Shown: in pieces, positions 55,051 to 63,890 of the stretch
How the letters are laid out: each line of letters begins with the position of its first letter
Numbering within the stretch: position 1 is the first letter of the stretch
DNA from: Pontibacter pudoricolor
Lineage (GTDB): Bacteria; Bacteroidota; Bacteroidia; Cytophagales; Hymenobacteraceae
DNA: 64,000 bases
Assembly: GCF_010092985.1 (NCBI RefSeq)
Contig: NZ_CP048106.1
Location: 1,550,001-1,614,000, forward strand
Reading direction: 5' to 3'
The notes under the pieces: generated by a model
Told to the model about the DNA's origin: nothing
What the model saw: the letters and a program-made list of their open reading frames with translations, nothing else
Databases searched by the model: none
Made by a program: the position numbers and the translations under genes

Positions 55051-56985
55051 ATGAGTAATCCTTCTAAAACCAGCGCTGTATCTACGGCAGGTGTTTTAAT
55101 CTCTCTCGGAATTATTTACGGCGATATCGGCACCTCACCGCTTTATGTGATGAAGGCCATCTTAGGTATTGCCCCTGTGTCACAGGTGTTGGTGTATGGC
55201 GGTATTTCCTGCGTTTTCTGGACCCTGACGCTGCAGACAACTATAAAGTATGTACTTTTAACGCTTCAGGCAGATAATAATGGCGAAGGTGGTATTTTCT
55301 CGCTTTATACGCTTATTCGCCGGCGTGCGTCCTGGCTTATAGTTCCGGCCATGATCGGGGGAGCCGCTTTGCTGGCCGATGGTATCATTACGCCGCCTAT
55401 TTCAGTTTCGTCCGCTATCGAAGGTCTGCGGATACTGAACCCGAATATCCCGACTGTTCCCATCGTTATCACCATCCTGACCCTCATTTTCCTGATGCAG
55501 AGCTTTGGTACAGAGATAGTTGGGAAAGCGTTCGGGCCGATCATGTTTATTTGGTTTACGATGCTGGGTGTGCTGGGCGCGCTGTCGCTGGTAAAGCACC
55601 CGGAAGTTTTGCATGCTATAAACCCCTATTTTGCTTACGACCTGCTGGTAAATTACCCGGAAGGCTTCTGGGTGCTGGGTGCTGTGTTCCTCTGTACGAC
55701 AGGTGCCGAAGCGCTTTACTCTGACCTGGGCCACTGCGGCAGACCAAACATCAGGTTAAGCTGGGGATTTGTAAAGCTATGCCTGCTACTCAACTATTTT
55801 GGTCAGGGTGCCTGGCTTATGACTATGGAGGGTAGCGTGATCGGTGAAAACCCGTTTTATGGGATCATGCCATCGTGGTTCCTGATCATTGGAATCGCCA
55901 TTGCAACTATAGCTGCCATAATTGCCTGCCAGGCCCTAATTTCAGGTTCCTTTACACTGATCTCGGAAGCCATACGCCTGAATTTGTGGCCCCGGGTAAA
56001 ACTTGTGTACCCTACCAACCAGAAAGGGCAATTGTATGTACCTAGCATAAACTGGCTCCTTTGGCTGGGTTGTGTTGGCGTAGTGCTATACTTCCGCGAA
56101 TCGGAGCACATGGAAGCAGCTTATGGCATGGCTATTACCATGTCTATGATATCTACCACCATCCTGATGAGCTATTTCCTGCGCGTAAAATATAAGTCGT
56201 GGGTTGCTGTAACGCTGTTTTTAGGGGTATACCTTTCCATCGAAACCTCTTTTATGGTGGCAAACCTGAGCAAGTTTATGCAGGGTGGCTGGGTAACAGT
56301 GCTGATTGCGAGTGTGTTGCTGGCAGTAATGTACATCTGGATAAAGGCTTTTTACATAAAGCGCAGCCTGGCCGAATATGTGCGCCTTAAAGATTACCTG
56401 CCCGCTCTGAAGGAGTTGAGTGCCGACGAAACGATACCAAAATATACTACCCACCTGGTGTTTATGACGAGCGCACCCAAACCGAAGGATGTGGAGACAA
56501 AAGTAATTTACTCTATCTTCCAGAAGCGCCCGAAACGTGCTGATATCTATTGGTTTGTGCACGTTGAAACCACCGACCAGCCTTTTACAACCGAATATAA
56601 AGTAAAGCAGCTGGACCCTACCGTGATCCGGATCGACTTCAGGCTTGGCTTCAGGGTAGAACAGCGTATTAACCTATTTTTCAGGAAAGTAGTGGAGGAA
56701 CTGGTAGCAAATGGTGAAGTGGATATAACCAGCCGCTACGACTCGCTGAGCAAGCATAACCTGATAGGTGACTTCCGGTTTGTAGTGCTCGAAAAATTCC
56801 TGTCTTACGAAAACGACCTGCCAATCAAAAATCGCATGATCATGGAATGGTACTTCAACATAAAGAAATACACCAGCTCCGAAAGTAAATGGTTTGGGTT
56901 AGATACCAGCTCTGTTAAAGTTGAGAAAGTACCGCTTGTTATCAGGCCGGTAAAATTACCGGAACTAAAGCGCATCGCGGTATAA
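55051..56985 (+). CDS. kup: Kup-type potassium transporter
   Basis: This 644-residue protein has about twelve N-terminal helices and a roughly 150-residue cytoplasmic C-terminal domain. Signatures include ISLGIIYGDIGTSPLYVMKA, LQADNNGEGGIFSLYTLIRR, GGAALLADGIITPPISVSSA and ALYSDLGHCGRPNIRLSWG. The family takes up K+ with protons. It ends before a long hairpin terminator. An AACTATAG octamer is embedded in the coding sequence near 55904. Confidence 0.94.
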   Translation: MSNPSKTSAVSTAGVLISLGIIYGDIGTSPLYVMKAILGIAPVSQVLVYGGISCVFWTLTLQTTIKYVLLTLQADNNGEGGIFSLYTLIRRRASWLIVPAMIGGAALLADGIITPPISVSSAIEGLRILNPNIPTVPIVITILTLIFLMQSFGTEIVGKAFGPIMFIWFTMLGVLGALSLVKHPEVLHAINPYFAYDLLVNYPEGFWVLGAVFLCTTGAEALYSDLGHCGRPNIRLSWGFVKLCLLLNYFGQGAWLMTMEGSVIGENPFYGIMPSWFLIIGIAIATIAAIIACQALISGSFTLISEAIRLNLWPRVKLVYPTNQKGQLYVPSINWLLWLGCVGVVLYFRESEHMEAAYGMAITMSMISTTILMSYFLRVKYKSWVAVTLFLGVYLSIETSFMVANLSKFMQGGWVTVLIASVLLAVMYIWIKAFYIKRSLAEYVRLKDYLPALKELSADETIPKYTTHLVFMTSAPKPKDVETKVIYSIFQKRPKRADIYWFVHVETTDQPFTTEYKVKQLDPTVIRIDFRLGFRVEQRINLFFRKVVEELVANGEVDITSRYDSLSKHNLIGDFRFVVLEKFLSYENDLPIKNRMIMEWYFNIKKYTSSESKWFGLDTSSVKVEKVPLVIRPVKLPELKRIAV

Positions 56986-56995
56986 TTCTGGCACA

Positions 56996-57081
56996 CCTGA
57001 GCCGGTTTACGAACTATAGCTGCAGATCCCACACGCATGCTTTCAACGCTATAGTTTGTAAACCGGTGGGCAGGCTTTTTT
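56996..57081 (+). terminator. Long hairpin terminator after kup, with octamers in both arms
   Basis: The arms 57002-57019 and 57049-57066 pair over 18 bases with a single G-T wobble; each contains a CTATAG core (AACTATAG in the left arm, CTATAGTT in the right). Outer CCTG / CAGG bases extend the stem, and a run of six T follows. Confidence 0.7.
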
Positions 57082-57253
57082 CAAGATTCTTGTGGAGAGA
57101 TTCTTAACAATTAGTATCTTGCTATGTTGCTTGCTTATTTTTTACCTTTAGCTGCCGGTAATTTACTTTAAGCTTTAGTTGCTTGTAAACTATAGGCCGA
57201 GTGCACTATAAACAACCTACATTAGCTGATGGCTAACCAACACCTACTACTAC

Positions 57254-58990
57254 ATGCGTAAATTTCTACAGAACATTACCCGACGAAAAAGCGGAACGGC
57301 ATTGCTGGCCGATTACTACCTCGACGACAACATACAGGGTACCAACCTTGTGCGCACACTTCGGCTTAAGGATCTTGTTTCTTTTGGTATTGCAGCTATA
57401 ATCGGGGCCGGTATTTTCAGCACTATTGGTAATGCAAGTGCAGCCGGCGGACCGGGTGTATCGCTCCTGTTCATTTTTACGGCTATTGCCTGTGGTTTTT
57501 CGGCATTGTGTTATGCGCAGTTTGCTTCATCCATACCGGTTTCGGGTAGTGCTTATACCTATGCTTATGCTTCTTTTGGCGAGCTGGTCGCCTGGATCAT
57601 TGGCTGGGATTTACTGATGGAATATGCGATTGGCAACATCGCTGTAGCTATTTCCTGGTCTGATTATTTTACGGCTGTGCTGCAAGGTGTAGGAATCGGG
57701 ATGCCCGAATACCTGACCATGGATTTTCTGAGTGCTTCGCGTGGCTTTACAGAAGTGTCAACTCAATTAGCTCAGGGGAAGGCCCTTACTGACCTCCCCA
57801 GCTATCTGCAGGAGGCTTACCTTGCCTGGTCGAATGCGCCAACTATAGCTGGAATAAAACTGGTGGCTGATATTCCTGCTTTAGGTATTACGGTGCTCAT
57901 CACCTACCTGGTTTATGTGGGTATAAAAGAGTCGAAGCGTACAGCTAACCTGCTGGTTTTGCTTAAGCTTATAGTTATACTTTTAGTGATTACAGTTGGT
58001 GCATTTTATGTAAATACCGATAACTGGTCGCCGTTTGCGCCGAATGGCATTTCGGGCATTCTGAAAGGTGTGTCGGCTGTATTTTTTGCCTACATCGGGT
58101 TCGACGCGATATCTACCACCGCAGAAGAATGTGAGAATCCGCAGCGCGACCTGCCGCGTGCCATGATCCTGGCCCTGATTATCTGTACAGTACTTTATGT
58201 GATCCTGGCACTGGTGCTTACCGGTATGGTCCCTTACAACGAACTGGCCGTTGGCGACCCGCTGGCTTATGTTTTCTCCAGAGTTAACCTGGATGCAATG
58301 GCTGGTATAGTTGCTGTGAGTGCTATAGTTGCCATGGCCAGCGTACTGCTTGTTTTCCAGTATGGGCAGCCACGTATCTGGATGAGTATGAGCCGCGACG
58401 GCCTGCTACCTAAGATCTTCTCCAGCATCCACCCGAAACATAAAACACCGTGGTTTGCAACTATAGTTACCGGATTTGTGGTAGCTGTGCCTGCCCTTTT
58501 CATGAACCTGACCGAGGTGACCGACCTGACAAGTATTGGCACCTTGTTCGCTTTTGTGCTGGTATGTGGTGGTATTCTGGTAATGGAAGAAAAACAGAAA
58601 CAACTAGAGACTATACACAAAGGCTTCCGGGTACCTTATATTAATGCCAGATATACGTTGCCGTTACTGATGATAGGTTTGCTGATTATTCTCTACATTT
58701 ACAACGGTGAGGCCATGACAACTTATTTAAGCACTGAAGGAGGCTGGGAAGAGTTTCAGCATAAGCTGCCGCTGCTGGGCTTTATGATCATTGCCGCTAT
58801 CATGACGGTACTTTCTTTTGTAAAAAACCTGTCGCTTATTCCGGTATTGGGCTTACTCACCAACTTGTACCTGATGACGGAGCTTGGCATTACAAACTGG
58901 ACCCGTTTCCTGGGTTGGCTGGCACTGGGCCTGATATTATATTTTGTTTATGGCTACCGCAACAGCAAATTAGGCAAGCATCAATTGTAA
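57254..58990 (+). CDS. APC-family amino-acid permease (cationic amino-acid transporter type)
   Basis: This 578-residue permease has about fourteen helices. Family signatures are LVSFGIAAIIGAGIFSTIGN, CYAQFASSIPVSGSAYTYAY, GWDLLMEYAIGNIAVA, FFAYIGFDAISTTAEECENP and PRIWMSMSRDGLLPK. An extra hydrophilic loop (about residues 155-205) is longer than in the second permease. It exchanges or imports amino acids across the inner membrane. The paralogue at 59488 is about 2.2 kb downstream in the same direction. Confidence 0.92.
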   Translation: MRKFLQNITRRKSGTALLADYYLDDNIQGTNLVRTLRLKDLVSFGIAAIIGAGIFSTIGNASAAGGPGVSLLFIFTAIACGFSALCYAQFASSIPVSGSAYTYAYASFGELVAWIIGWDLLMEYAIGNIAVAISWSDYFTAVLQGVGIGMPEYLTMDFLSASRGFTEVSTQLAQGKALTDLPSYLQEAYLAWSNAPTIAGIKLVADIPALGITVLITYLVYVGIKESKRTANLLVLLKLIVILLVITVGAFYVNTDNWSPFAPNGISGILKGVSAVFFAYIGFDAISTTAEECENPQRDLPRAMILALIICTVLYVILALVLTGMVPYNELAVGDPLAYVFSRVNLDAMAGIVAVSAIVAMASVLLVFQYGQPRIWMSMSRDGLLPKIFSSIHPKHKTPWFATIVTGFVVAVPALFMNLTEVTDLTSIGTLFAFVLVCGGILVMEEKQKQLETIHKGFRVPYINARYTLPLLMIGLLIILYIYNGEAMTTYLSTEGGWEEFQHKLPLLGFMIIAAIMTVLSFVKNLSLIPVLGLLTNLYLMTELGITNWTRFLGWLALGLILYFVYGYRNSKLGKHQL

Positions 58991-59009
58991 CATTTATCGT
59001 TGTAAAACA

Positions 59010-59369
59010 TTGAAACAGAGGCAAAACATAGCAACAACGCTCCTCCTGCTGGTGTGGGCTGCCATGTTTTGCCTTTCTGTTTTAGTTACCCTCTCCAAAC
59101 AATCCGAAAAATCGGCATCAAGCTACAGTTCAGCTTTAGAAAACAACGAGGAATTAACTTCAGACAAGCAGAGCGAGCCTGTCGCCTGGACAGAGCAAAC
59201 CCAGACGCACGTCGTAACAAGCCATACAGAATCCTTATTACACCTCTATGCTGGTACTTTCTGGCTTTTAAAGCTGCGAACTTATTATTCTGAAAAAAAA
59301 CCTGTTAAGGTTTTACTGGCTTTTGCATCTGCCACTTCCCGCTTCCGGATACTCCCCAACGCCCCTTAG
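59010..59369 (+). CDS. Hypothetical 119-residue protein with N-terminal hydrophobic segment
   Basis: A TTG at 59010 starts a frame with an N-terminal hydrophobic segment (TTLLLLVWAAMFCLSVLVTL, about 9-28) and a Ser/Glu/Thr-rich polar stretch. A more basic tail follows, with no recognisable domain. It lies 19 bases after the first amino-acid permease and before the second, so it may share their transcript. The non-ATG start and the lack of a family keep confidence low. Confidence 0.45.
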   Translation: MKQRQNIATTLLLLVWAAMFCLSVLVTLSKQSEKSASSYSSALENNEELTSDKQSEPVAWTEQTQTHVVTSHTESLLHLYAGTFWLLKLRTYYSEKKPVKVLLAFASATSRFRILPNAP

Positions 59370-59487
59370 TTTATAGTTGTAACTGTTAGAAATACCTGCC
59401 TTACTTTATAGTTTAAAAGTATGCGCGGTTGCTTTCCCATTCCCCGGGAATGGCATTCCCTTTCACTTACCAACTATACTTTACTAA

Positions 59488-60981
59488 ATGTCAAAAAATA
59501 TCTTCGCGACAAAATCTGTCGATAAACTGATCAAAGAATCAGAAAGCGGTGAGCACGGTCTTAAACGGACCCTAACGGCCACTAACCTTACCATGCTGGG
59601 CGTGGGTGCCATTATTGGGGCCGGTATTTTTGTGCTTACCGGTACCGCTGCCGCAAATGCTGCGGGCCCTGCTATTGTTATTTCCTTTTTAATTGCCGGG
59701 CTTGGCTGTTTGTTTGCCGGTCTGTGCTACGCCGAGTTTGCCTCTATGATACCTATTGCAGGCAGCGCTTATACCTATGGTTATGCCACGCTGGGCGAGT
59801 TTATAGCCTGGATCATTGGCTGGGACCTGATACTGGAATATTTGTTTGGTGCCGCAACAGTAGCTGTAGGCTGGAGCGGTAACTTTGTAAGCTTGCTCAA
59901 ATCGATTGGTATTACCGTGCCGGCTGCAATTGCTGCTGCCCCGCTTGCTTACGATGGTAACTCATTTACTGCCACAGGTTCTATTATCAACCTGCCGGCT
60001 ATAGTGTTGATACTTATCATGACGACGTTGCTGGTAATCGGTATTCAGGAATCTGCCAAATTCAACAACATCATCGTTATTGTAAAAGTGGCTATCGTAT
60101 TGCTGGTTATCGCTTTTGGCTTCCAGTACATAGATCCTTCTAACTGGACTCCTTTTATCCCTGACAAAGAGGTATTGGTTGACGGTGCTACCCGTTATGG
60201 CTGGCAGGGTGTAGTGGCCGGTGCAGCCATCGTATTCTTCTCTTATATAGGGTTTGATGCTGTCAGCACTGCCGCCCAGGAAGCAAAGAACCCGCAGCGC
60301 GACATGCCTATCGGTATGCTTACATCGCTGGGTATCTGCACATTACTTTATGTATTGATGTCTCTGGTAATGACTGGCCTGGTACCTTACAAAATGCTGA
60401 ATGTTCCGGATCCGGTACTGGTGGCACTTTCTGCTGCGGGTCCTTCGCTTAGCTGGTTATACTTCTTTACCGGGGTGGGTGCTGTAGCTGGTCTGGCTTC
60501 GGTTGTATTGGTGATGCTGATGGGGCAGCCACGTATTTTCTTTGCAATGAGCCGCGATGGTTTACTGCCTGCGTTTTTCGGTAAAGTACATCCAAAATTC
60601 AATACACCTTATGTAACTACTATCCTTACAGGTTTGGTAGCAGCTGTAGTCGCCGGTATTTTCCCTATTGGGTTACTGGGTGAACTGGTAAGTATCGGAA
60701 CGTTGCTGGCTTTCGTAATTGTGTGTGCTGGTATTATAGTGTTGCGCCGTACAAGCCCTGAGTTAAAGCGTCCGTTCAAAACTCCTTTTGTACCACTTGT
60801 TCCGATACTGGGCATCCTAATCTGCGGATACATGATGGTAAACCTGGGTTTTGATACCTGGATGCGCCTGATCATCTGGATGGCAATTGGTGTATTGATT
60901 TACTTTTTGTATGGCCGCAAACACAGCAAGCTTCGCAAGCAGAACGATGCACTTGAAGCTGGTAAAATTCCGGTAAGTTAA
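59488..60981 (+). CDS. APC-family amino-acid permease (cationic amino-acid transporter type), paralogue
   Basis: This 497-residue permease has about twelve helices. Signatures are TMLGVGAIIGAGIFVLTGTA, CYAEFASMIPIAGSAYTYGY, GWDLILEYLFGAATVAVGW, FFSYIGFDAVSTAAQEAKNP and PRIFFAMSRDGLLPAFFGKV. It is a paralogue of the permease at 57254, shorter mainly because of the compact loop after helix 4. The likely substrates are basic or neutral amino acids; specificity cannot be read from sequence. Confidence 0.92.
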   Translation: MSKNIFATKSVDKLIKESESGEHGLKRTLTATNLTMLGVGAIIGAGIFVLTGTAAANAAGPAIVISFLIAGLGCLFAGLCYAEFASMIPIAGSAYTYGYATLGEFIAWIIGWDLILEYLFGAATVAVGWSGNFVSLLKSIGITVPAAIAAAPLAYDGNSFTATGSIINLPAIVLILIMTTLLVIGIQESAKFNNIIVIVKVAIVLLVIAFGFQYIDPSNWTPFIPDKEVLVDGATRYGWQGVVAGAAIVFFSYIGFDAVSTAAQEAKNPQRDMPIGMLTSLGICTLLYVLMSLVMTGLVPYKMLNVPDPVLVALSAAGPSLSWLYFFTGVGAVAGLASVVLVMLMGQPRIFFAMSRDGLLPAFFGKVHPKFNTPYVTTILTGLVAAVVAGIFPIGLLGELVSIGTLLAFVIVCAGIIVLRRTSPELKRPFKTPFVPLVPILGILICGYMMVNLGFDTWMRLIIWMAIGVLIYFLYGRKHSKLRKQNDALEAGKIPVS

Positions 60982-61006
60982 CTTCAGCGAATACAATTAG
61001 GATGTT

Positions 61007-61096
61007 ATGGGAATATCCGGATTATTCATTTTTCTGACAGCATTAACAGTGCTTACCCTTTATTTAAGGAAAGCCGCAAATAAGAAACAGAAATAA
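61007..61096 (+). CDS. Possible 29-residue membrane peptide
   Basis: A short frame beginning MGISGLFIFLTALTVLTLYL and ending in a Lys-rich tail (RKAANKKQK). It has one membrane helix with a strongly basic C-terminus, starting 25 bases after the second amino-acid permease and directly followed by a terminator. The position and composition resemble small transporter-associated peptides, but a chance frame cannot be ruled out. Confidence 0.4.
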   Translation: MGISGLFIFLTALTVLTLYLRKAANKKQK

Positions 61097-61120
61097 ACTG
61101 TTTTTGAGATCTGTTCATAA

Positions 61121-61156
61121 AAAACCGCCAGGTAAATTGCCTGGCGGTTTTTATTT
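61121..61156 (+). terminator. Intrinsic terminator after the amino-acid permease genes
   Basis: AAAACCGCCAGG and CCTGGCGGTTTT form a 12-bp perfect stem around TAAATTG, followed by further T residues. Confidence 0.85.
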
Positions 61157-61507
61157 TATAGCTAGCCGGTTACTGGTTTCGCATAGAGCATGTGGTAACT
61201 GATAAAATTATAGTTGAGTAATAACAGCAGGAATCTTAACCAAAATCCAAAAGAGAAAAGCATTCAAATCCTGGGTAAGCTATTGCTTATCAGCTGCCTT
61301 ATAGTTGTGCTTCACAAAATTGCCAGTCAGTGTCCTAAATAATAAAAGACTTTAATCTCTTTTATTCATGACGCAGGTCATTTCTCAACTTCCCTTCCCT
61401 ACTGACCTTTGATCCGGAAAAAGCACTTGTAACAAGCGTGTTTTCCGACTACCAGTTTCAAAATACAGTCAGCATTTAAATTAAAATCACTCTAAACATT
61501 TACATAT
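61157..61507. promoter_or_regulatory. Regulatory region upstream of the nitric oxide reductase
   Basis: About 350 bases between a terminator and the reductase start, without a gene. It holds ATGAC-GCAG-GTCAT (61367-61380), a perfect dyad with a 4-base centre, and CTTGT-A-ACAAG near 61428. Both resemble half-site arrangements bound by Crp/Fnr-family regulators, which control nitric oxide reductases in many bacteria. Assignment to a specific regulator is inference. Confidence 0.45.
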
Positions 61508-63814
61508 ATGAAATATAGAAATCTATGGCTGGGGTTTATTGCCGTTATTGTCGGCTCCTTTGCCGTGCTGGGGTACTATGGTATCGAAATCTATCGGGAA
61601 GCGCCTCCCATTCCCAGGCAAGTGGTAACCACCTCCGGTAAGGTTCTTTTTACAGAGCAGGATATTAAAGACGGGCAAAATGTATGGCAGTCGGTTGGTG
61701 GGCAGGAGTTGGGTTCTGTCTGGGGCCACGGGGCTTACGTAGCACCCGACTGGAGTGCAGACTGGCTACACAAGGAAGCGATGTATTTCCTGGACACCTG
61801 GGCCCAGCAAGCGAAAGGCGTGAACTATGAGGCACTGGATGAAGAGACCAAAGCCATGCTGGAAGCTCGTCTGCAAAAACAGATAAGAGCAAACACCTAC
61901 GATCCCGAAACCGGTGTACTGACCGTTTCAGATTTACGTGCTGAGGCTATTTCAGATGTAAGCAGGCATTATACAGGCCTGTTTATGGACGACCCTGCAC
62001 TGGCAAAACACCGTGATGCATACGCCATGTCTGATAACACTGTAAAAGACCCTGTACGGATGCAGAAACTGAATGCCTTCTTCTTCTGGACCTCGTGGGC
62101 CTGTGTTACCGAACGTCCGGGTAAAAATATCACCTACACCAATAACTGGCCTGCTGAAAAGCTGGTAGCCAACGAGCCAAGCAGCGACCTGATCATCTGG
62201 ACAGGTTTCAGTGTCATTAGCCTGATAGCTGGTGTGGGCCTGCTTGCCTACTATTATGCTTCTAACAAAGAGGATGACATAGACCTGAGCAAACTGCCAA
62301 AGAAAGATCCTTTGCTGGGCTTAAATGCCACGCCATCTATGAAAGCAACCTTAAAGTATTTCTGGATAGTGACAGCCCTTATACTCGTGCAGGTTACATT
62401 GGGAGTTGTGTCGGCCCACTACGGTGTAGAAGGCCAGGCCTTGTATGGTTTCCCGCTCGCCGATTACCTGCCCTACTCTATTACTAGAACCTGGCACGTG
62501 CAGCTCGCCATTTTCTGGATAGCTACCTCCTGGCTGGCAACCGGTCTATACATTGCCCCCGCTGTGTCGGGCTACGAGCCAAAATTCCAGAAACTGGGGG
62601 TAAACTTCCTTTTTGTCTGCCTGCTTATTATAGTTGCAGGTTCGTTGGCTGGGCAGTGGTATGGCATCATGCAGAAACTGGGATACACTGAAAACTTTTG
62701 GTTCGGACATCAGGGGTATGAATATGTAGACTTAGGGCGCTTCTGGCAGATATTCCTGTTAGTAGGCTTATTCCTGTGGCTGGGCCTGATGGTGCGCGCT
62801 ATTCTGCCTGCTTTCCGGAACGATGCAGAAGGGCGTCATCTGCTGGGTATGTTCCTGATCTCATCGGCTGCAATTGCTATCTTCTATGCATCCGGCCTGA
62901 TGTGGGGACAGCATACCAACCTGGCCATTGCCGAGTACTGGCGCTGGTGGGTAGTTCACCTGTGGGTAGAAGGCTTCTTCGAAGTTTTTGCTACCGTGGT
63001 AATTGCCTTCCTGTTTGTGCGCATGGGCCTGCTGGATACTAAAATGGCAACATCGACAGTACTTTTCTCTACCATCATTTTCCTTTTCGGAGGTATTATC
63101 GGTACGTTTCACCACTTATACTTCAGCGGTACGCCAACTGCTGTAATGGCCCTGGGTGCTACATTTAGTGCCCTGGAAGTTGTGCCGCTTGTACTTATTG
63201 GTTTTGAAGCCTACCATAACCTGAAAATAAGCCGCCTTACCCAGTGGATCAAGGCGTATAAGTGGCCCATCTACTGCTTCGTGGCCGTAGCTTTCTGGAA
63301 CCTGGTTGGTGCAGGTGTGTTCGGGTTTGTGATCAATCCGCCAATTGCACTTTATTACATGCAGGGGCTGAATACAACACCTGTGCACGCACACACTGCT
63401 CTTTTCGGGGTATATGGTATACTTGGTATAGGGCTGATGCTGTTTGTACTGAAAGGTCTGTCCGGCCGTCGCCGCTGGAAAGATGGTGTAATAAGCTTTG
63501 CTTTCTGGTCCCTTAACATTGGCCTTATCCTGATGGTACTGATAAGTGTGCTTCCTATCGGGCTTATGCAGACGTGGGCAAGTGTGGAATACGGCTTATG
63601 GTATGCCCGCTCTATGGAGTTTATGCAGACAGACACCATGGAAACACTGCGCTGGCTACGGGTTATTGGTGACACGATCTTTGCTGGTGGTATTGTTGCC
63701 TTAGCCTGGTTCATCATCGGTCTTAAAACAGGTTGGTCGCTAGAGCAGGACGAAGATGTGCAGGACATAGACCTCATCCAGACACAGGAAGATGAACTAA
63801 CTATAAAAAAGTAG
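61508..63814 (+). CDS. norZ: Quinol-dependent nitric oxide reductase (qNOR, NorZ type)
   Basis: This 768-residue single-subunit enzyme reduces 2 NO to N2O using quinol electrons. An N-terminal helix (about 8-25) leads to the periplasmic NorC-like region (TTSGKVLFTEQDIKDGQNVW, GSVWGHGAYVAPDWSADWLH), which lacks a CxxCH heme site, as expected for the quinol type. The NorB-like core of about twelve helices has the heme-ligand region YSITRTWHVQLAIFWIATSW, the metal-site block WRWWVVHLWVEGFFEVFATV and FGGIIGTFHHLYFSGTPTAV with its paired His. Length matches the family (about 760). It has its own regulatory region and terminator. No denitrification partners are visible, so NO detoxification is the likelier role. 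Confidence 0.93.
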   Translation: MKYRNLWLGFIAVIVGSFAVLGYYGIEIYREAPPIPRQVVTTSGKVLFTEQDIKDGQNVWQSVGGQELGSVWGHGAYVAPDWSADWLHKEAMYFLDTWAQQAKGVNYEALDEETKAMLEARLQKQIRANTYDPETGVLTVSDLRAEAISDVSRHYTGLFMDDPALAKHRDAYAMSDNTVKDPVRMQKLNAFFFWTSWACVTERPGKNITYTNNWPAEKLVANEPSSDLIIWTGFSVISLIAGVGLLAYYYASNKEDDIDLSKLPKKDPLLGLNATPSMKATLKYFWIVTALILVQVTLGVVSAHYGVEGQALYGFPLADYLPYSITRTWHVQLAIFWIATSWLATGLYIAPAVSGYEPKFQKLGVNFLFVCLLIIVAGSLAGQWYGIMQKLGYTENFWFGHQGYEYVDLGRFWQIFLLVGLFLWLGLMVRAILPAFRNDAEGRHLLGMFLISSAAIAIFYASGLMWGQHTNLAIAEYWRWWVVHLWVEGFFEVFATVVIAFLFVRMGLLDTKMATSTVLFSTIIFLFGGIIGTFHHLYFSGTPTAVMALGATFSALEVVPLVLIGFEAYHNLKISRLTQWIKAYKWPIYCFVAVAFWNLVGAGVFGFVINPPIALYYMQGLNTTPVHAHTALFGVYGILGIGLMLFVLKGLSGRRRWKDGVISFAFWSLNIGLILMVLISVLPIGLMQTWASVEYGLWYARSMEFMQTDTMETLRWLRVIGDTIFAGGIVALAWFIIGLKTGWSLEQDEDVQDIDLIQTQEDELTIKK

Positions 63815-63851
63815 TAGCTATAGTTACATAAATACTTCTTGATGCACTTCC

Positions 63852-63890
63852 AGGAATGGCTGTCCAACTATGGGCAGCCATTCCTTTTTT
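63852..63890 (+). terminator. Intrinsic terminator after the nitric oxide reductase gene
   Basis: AGGAATGGCTGTCC pairs with GGGCAGCCATTCCT over 14 bases (one G-T wobble) around a 6-base loop, followed by T residues. Confidence 0.82.
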
